A DNA stretch of 64,000 nt from Parasteatoda lunata (Eukaryota > Arthropoda > Arachnida > Araneae > Theridiidae), in assembly GCA_949128135.1 (NCBI GenBank), contig OX421975.1:60305357-60369356 (forward strand), written 5' to 3'. The position numbers were made by a program, and so were the translations under genes. The notes beneath the pieces are model-generated. The model did not search any database. It was not told the origin of the DNA and was given only the letters and a program-made list of their open reading frames with translations. This document shows positions 25,291 to 35,993 of this stretch, in pieces (the first letter of the stretch is position 1; each line of letters starts with the position of its first letter).

Positions 25291-25514
25291 ATGTTGACAT
25301 ATGAAAAATATATAGTGAATCAAAACTCCAACGCTTCCCGTATCCTAAATATTTTATTGTTATAACTAGATGACCTCCCCCTGCACGCTGACGTTCACCG
25401 ACCTTAAAAGGCAAAACCTCAGCAAAAGACCTATATGCAATCGTCCAAAGCTTTCGCTTCGTTTACAAAAAGAAAAAAAGTCATCGCAAGCTACAACAGT
25501 CATGATTGGCGAAC

Positions 25515-25918
25515 AATAATCAACACTTAAATTCTTCTTTGGTCTAAGAAATGATTTGACTGTTATTATAAAGATAACACGAAGATAAATTCAACAAACA
25601 AATTAAATCACAATAATTAATTCTTAAATTTTTCTTCGGTCCACAAAATGGTTTAATTGATATTATGAAAGTAACACGAAGATAAATTCAACAAGCAAAT
25701 GAAATAACAATAATAAATTCTTAATTTTTTTTTTTTTTTTTTTGTCCTGAAAATGGTTTGATTGTTATTATAAAGTTAACACAAAGATAAAATTCCATAG
25801 ACAAATGAAACAACAATAATCAATCCTCATATTTTTATTTGGTCTTGATGAGGGTCCGATTAATATTATGAGGGTAACTTGAAAATAAATTCAACAGACA
25901 AATGAAACAAATATAGAA
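25515..25918 (+). repeat. ~107-bp tandem array, four units
   Basis: Each unit contains AATTC(T)TTAAATTTTTCTTCGG, (A/G)AAATGGTTTGATTG, TATTATAAAG.TAACAC and AAGATAAATTCAACA.ACAAA. Markers AACACGAAGATAAATTCAAC fall near 25,576 and 25,674 with degraded versions near 25,780 and 25,885. Moderately diverged. Confidence 0.75.
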
Positions 25919-26073
25919 AATAAAAAAATGTATTAGAAAATGAATAAAAAATAAAGTTTCGATACATTAAAAGTTGAATATAATAAAAAATGAAATAAAT
26001 GTATTTTCCAGTTTCTTCACCTTCAATACGTTTTATATTTTATTAATAATTTAAAATGACAGGCTTCAAATAT

Positions 26074-26077
26074 TTAA
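26074..26077. repeat. Target-site duplication TTAA (left)
   Basis: TTAA directly precedes GAGCAAGAATCTGAGA, the left terminus of the 4.75-kb element. The same TTAA follows the mirror terminus at 30,829-30,832. Confidence 0.7.
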
Positions 26078-27767
26078 GAGCAAGAATCTGAGAAACTGTC
26101 ACACCTAACATTATAGGGTGATCTCAGATTTTCTTCAAAAAATTACCAGTTGTTATATACCTTATCAAAAGACAAAATCTGAAATTTTTTGTCTCAAAGT
26201 TGAGTTGTTCATTTTTTATGGCCCCCTGAAGTTCGGAGCGTTGCAGGAGAATTTCAGCGTTTTTGCATGACATGGAAATTACAATGACCCACTGCTCTTA
26301 GCGCACATAAAGTGCCTCCAAGTAATTTAAATATCTGAAAAGTAGGGATGTTGATCTTTGTAAAATGAGTGAGAAGTTTGTGGCAAGTTGTTGCCGCAAG
26401 GTCACTGAAGGTCGTAAAAAGATGCATTTTGGCTGTTTTTTGCAATTTTCAACGATTAACTACAGCTTGCGCCTTCTAGTTGCCAAGGTAAATAACATGT
26501 CATTTGAAAGATATACAAAAGCACTTTCAAAAATTATATATATATTTGAGGCATATTTAATGCGCTTTTAATTATATGAAGTTGAAATTCGAAAATTTTC
26601 AAATTTTACCAAAATTTTGATTAGCCTAACTTTTTGCGGCATAAATATATTGAAAAAAAATTTTCACCTTTATTTTACTCCATTATTAGTCTATCCAAAA
26701 AAGTAAAATTTATTGAGACATGTAGCTTCAAAAAAATTAAAACATTTTTTTAACATACCACGTTTTAGCATTTTCTTTCTCGAAGCACCTTACTCGAAAA
26801 ACTGTATTTTTATATATATTTCACCATAAAAACCAATATTTTTAACATTTTATTGTATATAATCTTGTTGGTTATCCATTTAAAATAATATTTTAATATC
26901 ATTGACATTTGCAATTCGTATAAAACAGAAATACATAAAGATAATGCTGTAAAACATTTGTTTTGTAGCTACAAAATGCGTGTGAATTATTTATTTAATA
27001 GTTCCTTGTACAACAGTTGGATGTTTTTTAAGCTTGGGACAGTAAAAGGATCCACACCGGATAATTGTATGGGACCAAAGAATATGGTGTTACGATGTAC
27101 AGTGCCAATGTCATCACGTATCGGCCATTTAAAATCTTGAGCTCCTCTCTGGTGTAGAAATTTCATCTCGAATGAATCATTTCCACAGTGCTATGATTTC
27201 AAAATTGTAAGCAAAAATATTATAGAATACATGCGGCATATAATGAGAGGAGTTCAACAAGAAAAGGCAAAGGCAGCAGCACTGCAAAAAACAGCCTTTT
27301 TGGCTTCAAGACTGGTCGCAAAAAATTTTGCTTTAAAACTATAGTTAAAAACAACAGGACTATTTTGATAAAAAGGGCATGTCAATGGATATTGATGTGT
27401 TTGTTACACAAATTAATGAGAAATAAGCTTAGAAATAAACTTATAATAAGAATAAGAAGTTGAGAAATAAACTTATTTTACTATTCTCAAATATTGTGAT
27501 CAGGACGCAGTGTCGACTTTGTGTGTGTCAAAGCATACATTAAAGCAGTTTACAGTAGAGTTTCCAAGCATGAAGAAACTACATGTGAAGGCTGACAATG
27601 CAGGCAGTTATGCTGGCAATATATGCAGCAAAAGCCGGTATCTGATGGCAAGAACCTGGGGTTAAAAAAGACTTAGACATGACTATATTGAACCTCAGAT
27701 AGGTAAAGGTCAAGCTGATCGAGAGAGTGTAATTGCTAAAATTTTTATTAGAACATATATATGTGTA
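26078..27767 (+). repeat. Left inverted arm of the 4.75-kb element
   Basis: Pairs with 28,977-30,828. Landmarks are GGATGTTGATCTTTGTAAAA near 26,347 against its complement near 30,543; GCGCCTTCTAGTTGCCA near 26,470 against about 30,430; and GACCAAAGAATATGGTG near 27,071 against about 29,560. The two arms could fold into a stem of roughly 1.7 kb. Confidence 0.85.
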
Positions 27768-28923
27768 GGTCAAGATTTAACATCAGCTAAAGATGTGTAT
27801 GATGCCCTCAGTTTTAAAGGAAGAATAAAAAATATAAAGTATCAGTTATAGAAATCAGTAAAGAAAAATGCTCAGTTGAAAGTGTTAAAATACATGAAAT
27901 ACAGTCATACCATTCTGTGAAATTGGAATCTAATGAAATGATATTTTGGAAATATTTTGAAATTGGTTCAGGAAAAAAAGTTCCTTATAACAACATAAAA
28001 TTTAATTGTAGCATTCAAACAGCAATCCCATTCAGAACAAAATAAAAGTTAGACAAAAATCAAAATCATAAATCGATTTTTCTTAGCCGTAAGTTTGTTA
28101 ACTTCATATTTTGTCCTGAAGACAATTATACTTCTACATTTGAAACTGCAGATGAATTGTCCTTGCTTATATCAAGAGGAGAACATACTTTTCCAAAATT
28201 ACTATCAGTAGTGGACAAAGCTAAAACTATTTTTGCGAAAAACATGGAGACAGTAACACGAAAAATAGACTTCCAACCAAACTAATAATTTTTTTAAAAT
28301 TGCTGGCACATTTAATAGAAATGAAAACTTCTCAACCATGGTATCACAACTAGGATGGGCACTGAAACCAAAAAGAAAAATCATGCGTCTGAATCAAAAC
28401 CAAAAACAGTTTCTACAGAAATGTTTTTATACAGGAGATAAAACAGGTAATAAATTTACGGCACAGAGTGTTGGCAAGATGATGAGACATCTTACAGTAG
28501 ATGGAAAGAAAAAGTTTTGCCGGGAAGAATATCTTACGAATGAACAAGTGATTTTTTATTTCAGCAGAATAAAAGGAAAAGATATAGATTTTGATACTGT
28601 AAAAGAAGATGAAAATGAATATGATGACCATCTTTTAGTAAATGCAACTGAAGAAAATGAGGTTTGTTATGTTTTTAATTTTATGTAATTTGCATTATTT
28701 AAAGTTTTCAACAGTTAACAATTTCTTTAAAAATGTAATATTGCTTTCCAATAAATTTTGGGATTTTCAGATAGCAGAAAGAGAGAATATTAGGCAAGAA
28801 ATCAAAATTTTTGAAGAAAAGAGCAGTGGATTTCATCCTCATTCATTTTATGCACTAATGTATGACAGAAGATTTTACAAAGGAAAAAATTCTAGAAGAC
28901 TGGAAATGATTCATTCAAGATGA
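27190..28923 (+). pseudogene. Transposase-like gene, RNase H/DDE-like core plus C2H2 finger, decayed
   Basis: Pieces in all three plus-strand frames line up in order. They are SKNIIEYMRHIMRG; FDKKGMSMDIDVFV (27,369 on); KADNAGSYAGNI (27,581 on) ending in a stop; then, after a frameshift, LRHDYIEPQIGKGQADRES (27,670 on) and TSAKDVYDAL. A finger-like FCPEDNYTSTF...GEHTF piece lies near 28,109-28,200, and an open segment from 28,338 carries LGWALKPKRKIMRLNQNQ and EEYLTNEQVIFYFSR. The DNAGxY / RHDYNEPQxGKDxxDRE pattern with a C2H2 finger and a terminal GWALK..R.....Q region matches an uncharacterised metazoan protein family I recall from corals, molluscs and arachnids. DDE/RNase H-like activity is my inference. 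An apparent intron (GAG before gtttgt; tttcag before ATAGCAG) splits the end, which closes with RRLEMIHSR. Confidence 0.65.
28662..28770 (+). other. Apparent intron in the transposase-like gene
   Basis: The frame reads ...ATEENE up to the donor GAG|GTTTGT and resumes after GGGATTTTCAG with IAERENIRQEIK in the same phase, running to a stop at 28,921-28,923. Canonical GT-AG boundaries and a continuous frame support a 109-bp intron. Confidence 0.55.
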
Positions 28924-28976
28924 AATTTCTACACCAGAGAGGAGCTCAAGAGTTTAAATGGCCAATACGTGATGAC
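28903..28976 (+). repeat. Direct repeat at the inner edge of the right arm
   Basis: About 74 bp (GGAAATGATTCATTC.AGATG, then AAATTTCTACAC and GAGCTCAAGA.TTTAAATGGCC) recurs at about 29,460-29,533 in the same orientation, and in inverse orientation near 27,108-27,185. It probably marks the breakpoint at which the gene segment was duplicated and inverted to make the long arm. Confidence 0.7.
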
Positions 28977-29480
28977 ATATATGTTCTAATAAACATTTTA
29001 GCAATTGCACTCTCGATCAGCTTGATCTTTACCTCTCTGAGGTTCATTATAGTCATGTCTAAGTATTTTAAACCTCAGGTTCTTCGCCATCAGATTCCAG
29101 CTTTTGCTGCAGATATTGCCAGCATAACAGCCTGCATTGTCAGTCTTTACACAAAGTTGACACTGCGTCTTGATCACAAAATTCGAGAATAGTAAAATAA
29201 GTTGATTTCTCAACTATTCCATTAATTTGTGTAACAAACACATCAACATGCATTGACATACCCCGTTTATCAAAACAGTCCTGTTGCTTTTAACGATAGT
29301 TTTGTGGCAAAATTTTTTGCGACCAGTCTTGAAGCCAAAACGCTGTTTCCTTGTCTGTTTCTTGCAGTGCTGCTGCCTTTGCTTTTTCTTGTTGAACTCC
29401 CCTTATTATATGCCGCGTGTATTCTATAATATTTTTGCTTGCAATTTTGAAATCACTGTGGAAATGATTCATTCGAGATG
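28977..29480 (-). pseudogene. Inverted partial copy of the transposase-like gene
   Basis: The minus strand encodes HFHSDFKIASKNIIEYTRHI, RGVQQEKAKAAALQ, then, after interruptions, KTDNAGCYAGNICSKSWN and FKILRHDYNEPQRGKDQADRE. These match the plus-strand pieces at 27,190-27,770 but keep DNAGCY and GKDQADRE without the stop and frameshift seen there. It is cut off exactly where the inverted arm ends (28,977), so it lacks the 3' part of the gene. Confidence 0.65.
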
Positions 29481-29934
29481 AAATTTCTACACGAGAGAAG
29501 AGCTCAAGATTTTAAATGGCCGATACGTGATGACATTGGCACTGTACATCGTAGCACCATATTCTTTGGTCCCATACAATTATCCGGTATGGATCCTTTT
29601 ACTGTCCCAAGCTTTAAAGACATCCAATTGCTGTACAAGGAACTATTAAATAAATAATTCACACGCATTTTGTAGCTACAAAACAAATGTTTTACAGCAT
29701 TATCTTTATGTATTTCTGTTTTATACAAAATGCAAATGCCAATGATATTAAAATATTATTTTAAATGGATAACCAACAAGATTATATACAATAAAATGTT
29801 AAAAATATTTGTTTTTATGGTGAAATGAATATAAAAATACAGTTGTCCGAGTAAGGTGCTTTGAGAAAGAAAAGGCTAAAACGTGGTATGTTAAAAAAAT
29901 TTTTGAATTTTTTTGAAGCTACATGCCTCAATAA

Positions 29935-30480
29935 ATTTTACTTTTTTGGATAGACTAATAATAAAGGTTAAAAATTTTTTTCAATTTATTTATGCCGCAG
30001 AAAGTTAGGCCGGTCAAAATATTGGTAAAATTTGAAAATTTTCGAATTTCAACTTCGTATAATTAAAAGCGCATTAAATATGCCTCAAATATATATGTAA
30101 TTTTTTTAAGTACTTTTGTATATCTTTCAAATGACATGTTATTTACCGTGGCAACTAGAAGGCGCAAGCTGTAGTTGATCGTTGAAAATTGCAAAAAACA
30201 GTAAACAGTATTTTACTTTTTTGGATAGACTAATAATAAAGGTTAAAAATTTTTTTCAATTTATTTATGCCGCAGAAAGTTAGGCCGGTCAAAATATTGG
30301 TAAAATTTGAAAATTTTCGAATTTCAACTTCGTATAATTAAAAGCGCATTAAATATGCCTCAAATATATATGTAATTTTTTTAAGTACTTTTGTATATCT
30401 TTCAAATGACATGTTATTTACCGTGGCAACTAGAAGGCGCAAGCTGTAGTTGATCGTTGAAAATTGCAAAAAACAGTAAA
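29935..30480. repeat. Perfect 275-bp tandem duplication
   Basis: The block from ATTTTACTTTTTTGGATAGA to GCAAAAAACAGTAAA is present at about 29,935-30,205 and again at 30,210-30,480. I see no differences between the copies over the part I compared. The left arm has only one such block, so the duplication happened after the arms formed, or is an assembly artefact. Confidence 0.85.
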
Positions 30481-30828
30481 AATGCTTTTTTAAGACCTTC
30501 AGTGACCTTGCGGCAAGAAATTGCCACAAACTTTTCACTCATTTTACAAAGATCAACATCCCTACTTTTCAGATATTTAAATTACTTGGAGGCACTTTGT
30601 GTGCGCTAAGAGCAGTGGGTCATTGTAATTTCCATGTCGTGCAAAAACACTGAAATTTTCCTGCAGAGCTCCGAACTTTTGGGGGCCATAAAAAATCAAC
30701 AACTCAACTTTGGGGTAAAAAATTTTAGATTTTGTCTTTTGACAAGATATATAACAACTGGTAATTTTTTTTAAGAAAATCTGAGACGGCATGTATTTCA
30801 GGTGTGTCACTCTCTCAGATTCTTGCTC

Positions 30829-30832
30829 TTAA
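30829..30832. repeat. Target-site duplication TTAA (right)
   Basis: TTAA directly after the right terminus (GATTCTTGCTC), mirroring 26,074-26,077. Confidence 0.7.
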
Positions 30833-33544
30833 TCATACAAGATCATTTCCTCTCGTCAATATTAAAATAATATAATAATAATGTAACACAATTATAACAA
30901 TAGTTATTTGTTTTTATAATTATAATGGAGATTTTATTTTCAAGCTCGACTCCGAAGAAGCTTTTACCTTTTTCCAGATCAAATCTGTTCATTTAATAAT
31001 TATGTAATTTGCATTAAACAAATACTGCAGTAAAAAAGGGCTCAAGCCCTTACTTGCTTCGCTCCCCGGACTACGATTGATTCGTAACCTATTTTATTAT
31101 TTACAATAAACAAATTGCAACACCGAAATTAAAAATAACTCAATTAAAAGATCCCATTTTTCTTCTTTCTTTTTTTTAAGTACAGACTTAGTTAAAAAAA
31201 TTTTGTTTCCGAGATTCCATTGGGATAAAAATTTAATCCCAATCATTTCTCGCTCGGGTCTATTTCAACTCAAACAATGTTTCATTAATTTTTGGTTTCT
31301 ATAAAAACTCGTTACATATTTATCTCCAAAAAAATTATTCAGCGATATTGCAAAAAGTAAATTCTTAATATTTGCTTCAGAAATATAAGTAGCTTTTTCT
31401 TCTTTTTGTATTTATTATAATAAATATACGTTGGCCAAAAATAGTTTTACACAAAACAAGATAATATAAAAATGAATATAGCATATTAAAACGTAAATTT
31501 CACTTATTTACAATTTAACAATAATTTTCATTATAAAATGTTCCATATTAAGATAAATACGAATGCTACATATAAGAAAAATGCGATCATTTATAAGAAA
31601 CAACACTTTTAGTTTAAAGCCTTTAATTTTTTGCAGTTATCAAAGCACAATAATAACAAAGAATAACCTTAAGAAGGGATGATAAATAAACATTACTGTA
31701 AAATGAGGTATAAATAAAATTAACAGATAAATAAAAGTTATAAAACTGATACGAGAGATATCTGGTTTTTCTTTGTTTATTAATGATCATATCATGCGAT
31801 TTTTCTGTCCAATAAAAGTGCATCAAACGGTAAGACGATAATAACATTTTTGTGACAGATTCGAGAAAAGAAAGCCTTTCTTTCTTAGAATGCGTCAGTT
31901 ATGACTCGAGATATCGCGAATGCTGGCATCAGTAACAGCATGATATTATTTACATTAGAAATAAACTTTCATAACATTAAAATTAATTTGTTTTAAAGAA
32001 AAATGAAAGTTAATACGGTGCTTGTTTCTTCCTCCTGTAAAATGAAAACCTGGAGGCGATGTATGTTTTCATTTTTATCTTAGTTATTTTTAAAATGAGT
32101 CAAACAAAATTAATTATTAAAAAACAAAATCTGTGCTAAATAAAATAAAAAAACACGAAAAGAGACGCTTAATGTAAATTTTATTATAGTTTAAATACGA
32201 GAAATGTTATCATAATTTAAAGAAGTCGAAGAAAAATAGGAATACTTTCTATTGTAAAGTTTACAACATTAATTTTATATTTAGATATTAATGCTTATAC
32301 AAATTATAATATTAACAAAAAAATAAATACAACATTTATTTTATGAGTATTATTGTTTTTTTGTTTTTTTTTGTTAGAGTTTATATCTTATTTTTTTTCC
32401 TCAAATATATATATATATATATATAAATTTATTAATAAAAAGGCAAGAAAAATAAAAAAAAATATTAGTTTATTTTATTGAATGAATTTTAATAATTAAA
32501 GTATTTAATTTTAGGAAAATATGTTACTAAGTTTACTGATGAAAATATTTATTGTTCAGAGCACCAATTTCGAGATAAAATTTAGTCAGCCTGCTGTGCA
32601 AGTGGCCCTTCACTCAATAAGGTTGTTAAGATAAGTTCTCAAACCCTAAAGAAATACCAACAAAACCTTCTGAAACAACAAATTCTATTTAAATAAGTTC
32701 TTTCTTGAATTACGATAATAGGCTCTTTTCCAATCTCAGCAACCATTATTTTTATTTTTTTATTAACACTTTTTAATCGCCGAAATGAATCGTTTTCAGA
32801 CTTCAAAAATGCCCCCCCCCCCTCTTCGTCAGCTAACAACACACATCTCATTCACGGAATGACTTTATTAAAGCCCTGCCTTTTGGGAAAACTAATTAAA
32901 CTCGAAGAAGTTATTAACGCCTGTCAGAATATTGAAACACGAAATAATCGATAGGAGTTACTTGCTATATTTAGAAGATTTGAACACACGCGATAATTCT
33001 CGCTTTTTCTTTAATATACTCATTCGGAAATGGGTAAAAGACAAACACACAATTAACGGCGTTTAATAATACAAAATTATGCATACGGAATATCCAAAGT
33101 AAAGAAACTTTTCGATTTATAAGTTTCCTTAGCCGCGGGATTTAGCTATCGATTACGCGATAAGAAATCGATACTTTTTGAAGCGACTACATACTTTCAG
33201 AAAATTATCGATCAGCCTTTGCTCTCACTACACTATTTTAGTATTTCAAGAACAGCTATTATGCATTATATTAAAACGCATATTTTTGCTATAATATGAT
33301 AATAAAAAAGAATAACCTTGCTAAAACTATTCTCAATGTATATTTATTAAAAAGCGTATAAACAAAGATATTTAAACAAAAACTGATACTAAAACTTCAA
33401 TCGTATTACAGTGTTGAAAGAAAATCAATCAAATACAAAACATATCCATAGGTAAAATGTATTTTTTTTTAATCATAGCTAAACTTTCACATCCTTACTG
33501 CCATATATTATACATACAAGTCCGTCTTAGGTAACCATATATAT

Positions 33545-33593
<49 letters not shown>

Positions 33594-34556
33594 CTTGCTC
33601 GAAAAAAGCAAGCGCCGTTACCCAATAATGGCAGTATAAGGCACCATTAAGGCACCATGACGTGCTTAAAATTTCAACAACAATTTTAAAAAGGATCAAA
33701 TATAAATCAAAATACATACTTCGTGACTAAGTTTTTTTTTCCATGAAAATACAAAATGAATCTAAATAAATACTAAACGTAAATCTAATTTTTTAACACT
33801 ACTTGAATTATTACTTAAGACAACCTAACAAACTAACCTAAAAAAAGTAGACATGACACGTCAAAAACCTACCTGCCGAAAACTGTTAAAATTTGACAAA
33901 AACTGTAAAAAAGCTCAGCTAGTATCTTTTCTGTCATTGGAGACATTTTATCAGAATTTAAGTTACATAACTGTATAAATCATGCACAATTCTTGCATTA
34001 TAATTATGATTCGGGTTATATATCATATATAAAAAATATAGCCAAAATTATTGAAACTGTTAACTGCTCTCTCAAAAACATGGCAATATTTATACTTTAA
34101 GATCATTATTATTTGATATAACTATTCAGTTTATATAACAGATAATTATCAATCTAAATATTAATTTTAATTCTTTTTAGCTCAATTGAAAGTAAAATGC
34201 TCACCAATAATTTTCTGATATCAACTTGTGAAATTGCTTTTGATTCTCAATATTTATTATTAATGCTTACATGCACATGAATATTGCCTCTAAATCATGA
34301 TTATAATATACTTCCTGATAAGTAAATTAATTATAATTTACAAAAACACAAATGTTTATTAAAATCAGTTATTTTTTTCAAACAATCAATTAATTCAAAA
34401 ATTTAAAGAATTAATTTCAATTAATTGTTAAGTTAATTTATCATCAATATATAGTACAATTACTAGAATAAATTTCCTAATAGGTGTTATTTTTAGTAAG
34501 TTACACAAAGTTTTTGATAGGTCTACATTCACGTTTATGCAGCTCGTTGTAAATAG
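30833..34556. other. Intergenic A+T-rich stretch
   Basis: No supported gene. Contains a 7-bp hairpin AAGGGCTCAAGCCCTT near 31,037-31,052, (AT)n runs near 32,405-32,426 and 33,538-33,590, and a C-run near 32,812-32,822. Minus-strand frames over the (AT)n tract are low complexity. Confidence 0.4.
33540..33590. repeat. (AT)n microsatellite
   Basis: About 50 bases of almost pure AT dinucleotide, interrupted once near the left end. Confidence 0.9.
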
Positions 34557-34880
34557 AATTTTGGTCTAGTTCATTTTATTCTTCTAATTAAATTTTGGTC
34601 TAATTCATTCTATTCTTCTAATTAAATTTTGGTCTAATTCATTTTATTCTTCTAATTAAATTTTGGTCTAATTCATTTTATTCATCTAATTAAATTTTGG
34701 TCTAATTCATTTTATTCTTCTAATTAAATTTTGGTCTAATTCATTTTATTCTTCTAATTCAATTTTGGTCTAATTCATTTTATTCTTCTAATTAAATTTT
34801 GGTCTAATTCATTTTATTCTTTTAATTCAATTTTGGTCTAATTCATTTTATTCTTCTAATTAAATTTTGGTCTAATTCAA
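34557..34880 (+). repeat. 34-bp tandem array, about nine units
   Basis: The unit is TTTTGGTCTAATTCATTTTA followed by TTCTTCTAATTAAA; GGTCTA recurs every 34 bases from 34,563. Units are nearly identical, with occasional CATCTAA, CTTTTAA and AATTCAA variants. 34 is not a multiple of three, so no long frame arises. Confidence 0.95.
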
Positions 34881-35065
34881 AACTAACGTCAATAATAGTA
34901 TGGTGATATTTTGCGTTTTTCCTAAGCGAATGAGTACACCTTTCTCACTAATTTTGCCTTTGAATTCATAAATATATGAAGGGGGAAAAAAACGCGTCGT
35001 ATCAGATACTTTAGAAGTAATTAATTTGGTGTCGTAGGCTAGAGCCCCTGAATTAGAAATACCGA

Positions 35066-35072
35066 CTCGGCC
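35066..35072. repeat. 7-bp target-site duplication CTCGGCC (left)
   Basis: CTCGGCC directly precedes the MITE and is repeated directly after it at 35,307-35,313. Confidence 0.8.
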
Positions 35073-35306
35073 CAACACCTCCTAGAATAAGGAAGGTCTC
35101 AGCCGTAACCCCTCAGCACGGATAAATTTAGTAGTCCGATATGACGAAGTTAACTGCGCAGTTGATGAAAAATAAGAAAGATGTCATTACGTTCGGGGTA
35201 CTAAGCTGCGCAGTGGTTGAAAATACGAAATATGTCATTACGTTTGGACTACTAAAGGATATTTATGGTAACCTGTGCTGAGGCCTACTCTTTCTAGGAG
35301 GTGTTG
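35073..35306. mobile_element. 234-bp MITE with near-palindromic body
   Basis: Ends are CAACACCTCCTAGAA and TTCTAGGAGGTGTTG, perfect inverted repeats of 15 bp. Beyond them both arms stay complementary for most of the length (TCAGCACGG...TTTAGTAGTCC against GGACTACTAAA...CTGTGCTGA), with an internal TGCGCAGTTGATG/TGCGCAGTGGTTG repeat. There is no coding capacity. The 7-bp CTCGGCC duplication supports cut-and-paste insertion. P-type and some other superfamilies make 7-8 bp duplications; the family remains unassigned. Confidence 0.85.
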
Positions 35307-35420
35307 CTCGGCCGCCATTTCGGAGCAAAATCTGCGGAAGAGCCACACGATTTGGCAACTTTTCGCTACAAACAACGCTAACCTCAACTACGATGTTCCG
35401 TAAAGAAAAGTGTGTTTGCG
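35307..35420. promoter_or_regulatory. G+C-rich patch with YY1-like motif, possible promoter or 5' exon
   Basis: Next to the MITE target site lies GCCGCCATTTCGG, whose complement CCGAAATGGCGGC fits the YY1 core AANATGGCGGC often found at transcription starts. The patch to about 35,420 is locally G+C-rich (GCGGAAGAGCCACACG and onward). No initiating frame of useful length is seen. This rests on one motif and base composition only. Confidence 0.2.
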
Positions 35421-35993
35421 TACATAGGTTTACATTGTTTTCGGAAACTTATTTTTATACTTGAGCGAATTCATTACAGAATTTATTATTATTGTTATTT
35501 AAAATAAAAAATATTATTCATTACTAGCTAGAAACAGTTAACACACATTTTTGGTTCTTAAATAATAATAAAAATTTTAAAAAAAATATTTTTAAACAAA
35601 GCAAATGGGGAGCAATCAGTAAATTTAAAATTGTATTAGATTTAAGTTTATCTAAAATTGATCCTGCTTTTGGATAACTTATTCCTTTTAGTCTTTTTGG
35701 AGGAATTTTTAAGGGATTCGGACTGGCATCAGAGCTTAATTTTTTGTAACCATCTTTCCTACTTACTTTAAGTAGAGATTTTTCAAAATGAATCTGCTAG
35801 AAAATTTAAATACTTTTCTATATTTTCATACTTAAATGAAAGCACATTAAAAGATCAGAGTTTAAATTTTGTAAACATATTCCCATTAACTTTTCTATAA
35901 CACAAACTAATTATTTCAGCAGAACACAACACAAGAATTTTAAAGATAAAAATAACATTGATAGATCTAATATTAAATTGATTTCTTATTATG
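35421..35993. other. A+T-rich spacer
   Basis: No gene, repeat or RNA recognised between the G+C-rich patch and the foldback element. Confidence 0.4.

Larger units (their letters stand above)
26078..30828 (+). mobile_element. 4.75-kb long-inverted-arm DNA transposon, TTAA target, degenerate
   Basis: Both ends carry GAGCAAGAATCTGAGA in inverted orientation, flanked by TTAA. The left arm (26,078-27,767) and right arm (28,977-30,828) are long inverted repeats that align over about 1.7 kb with scattered mismatches. The outer part is non-coding; the inner part is the middle of a transposase-like gene, present as inverted copies. The ~1.2-kb centre (27,768-28,976) is single-copy and holds the 3' end of that gene on the plus strand. 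TTAA duplication is known for piggyBac and Kolobok transposons. The protein motifs do not look like piggyBac, and Kolobok is only a possibility. Stops and frameshifts show it is inactive. Confidence 0.8.
28977..30828 (-). repeat. Right inverted arm of the 4.75-kb element
   Basis: Mirror image of 26,078-27,767, lengthened by a perfect 275-bp tandem duplication. Confidence 0.85.

Noticed and set aside
26078..30828. piggyBac element, because of the TTAA duplication
   Set aside because: The protein motifs seen (DNAGCY, NEPQ.GKDQ.DRE, C2H2 finger) are not those of piggyBac transposases, and the terminal sequence is different.
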